Assembly (NCBI GenBank): GCA_958510825.1
Contig: OY294047.1
Coordinates: 37,173,747-37,237,746 of the forward strand
DNA length: 64,000 nt
Direction: 5' to 3'
From: Brachypterus glaber
Lineage: Eukaryota; Arthropoda; Insecta; Coleoptera; Kateretidae
Of this stretch, positions 63,967 to 64,000 are shown in pieces (the first letter of the stretch is position 1; each line of letters begins with the position of its first letter). Under the pieces are notes generated by a model. The model made no database searches and was not told the DNA's origin. It saw nothing but the letters and a program-made list of their open reading frames with translations. The position numbers were made by a program, and so were the translations under genes.

Positions 63967-64000
63967 CATTCGCGGCGCCTTCGCCAGAATAGTATTATAC
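63967..64000 (+). repeat. Start of a family A-type copy at the window edge
   Basis: CGCGGCGCCTTCGCCAGAAT followed by AGTATTATAC matches the leading part of the 58005 copy (GCGGCGCCTTCGCCAAAAAT, AGTATTATAC). It continues outside the window. Confidence 0.5.

Overview
This is a very AT-rich stretch of eukaryotic, almost certainly insect, nuclear DNA. Three signs point there: several tRNA-derived SINE copies, insect-type non-LTR retrotransposon remnants, and dozens of small inverted-repeat DNA transposons (MITEs) with TA, TAA, 8-bp or 9-bp target duplications. There are no operons, no ribosome binding sites and no dense coding. I cannot name the species. Large repeat-laden beetle or hemipteran genomes look like this, but that is inference.

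Coding content is tiny. The only ORF that reads as an intact gene is at 26795-27298 (minus): a 167-residue helix-rich protein with polyadenylation signals just after its stop. Broken coding pieces are a non-LTR reverse transcriptase with two frameshifts (52266-53675, minus), the tail of a second, CR1/Jockey-like LINE ending in an AAT microsatellite (40938-42090, minus), and a zinc-finger fragment resembling a ZAD domain with a stop codon inside its second Cys pair (55180-55455, minus). Two GC-rich patches (31395-31560 and 51358-51730) and a 42-codon ORF inside a transposon (44002-44130) may be exon relics.

The rest is layered repeats. 0-9 kb: family A repeats, a SINE with a 13-bp target duplication, and a palindromic element built of ~120-bp units with a 9-bp target duplication (3057-4219). 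10-16 kb: a recent ~900-bp tandem duplication, family B repeats with ~95-bp palindromic units, and two inverted-repeat elements. 16-30 kb: a SINE, four copies of one TA-flanked family ('family 2', TIR CAGTGCGGTCCAAAAGTCAC), two of them inside larger palindromes, and the single gene. 30-43 kb: family B and K repeats, a 1.8-kb near-palindrome (34806-36587) and the LINE tail that has turned into a minisatellite. 43-47 kb: a three-level nest, in which a TA-flanked element (43539-46619) holds an 8-bp-TSD element with 16-bp repeat arrays at both ends (44685-45645), which holds a TA-flanked MITE (44741-45164). 47-64 kb: more MITEs, LINE, SINE, tandem duplications, a clean hAT-type MITE with 8-bp TSD, and two further nests (60462-62064 and 62428-63331).

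No set of genes here works together as a pathway. What can be read is transposon history: order of insertion, target preference and shared terminal architecture. The most unusual patterns are the 16-bp end arrays, the shared CGAG-core hairpins with an ACTAGT edge, and a short sequence module that recurs in otherwise unrelated repeat families.
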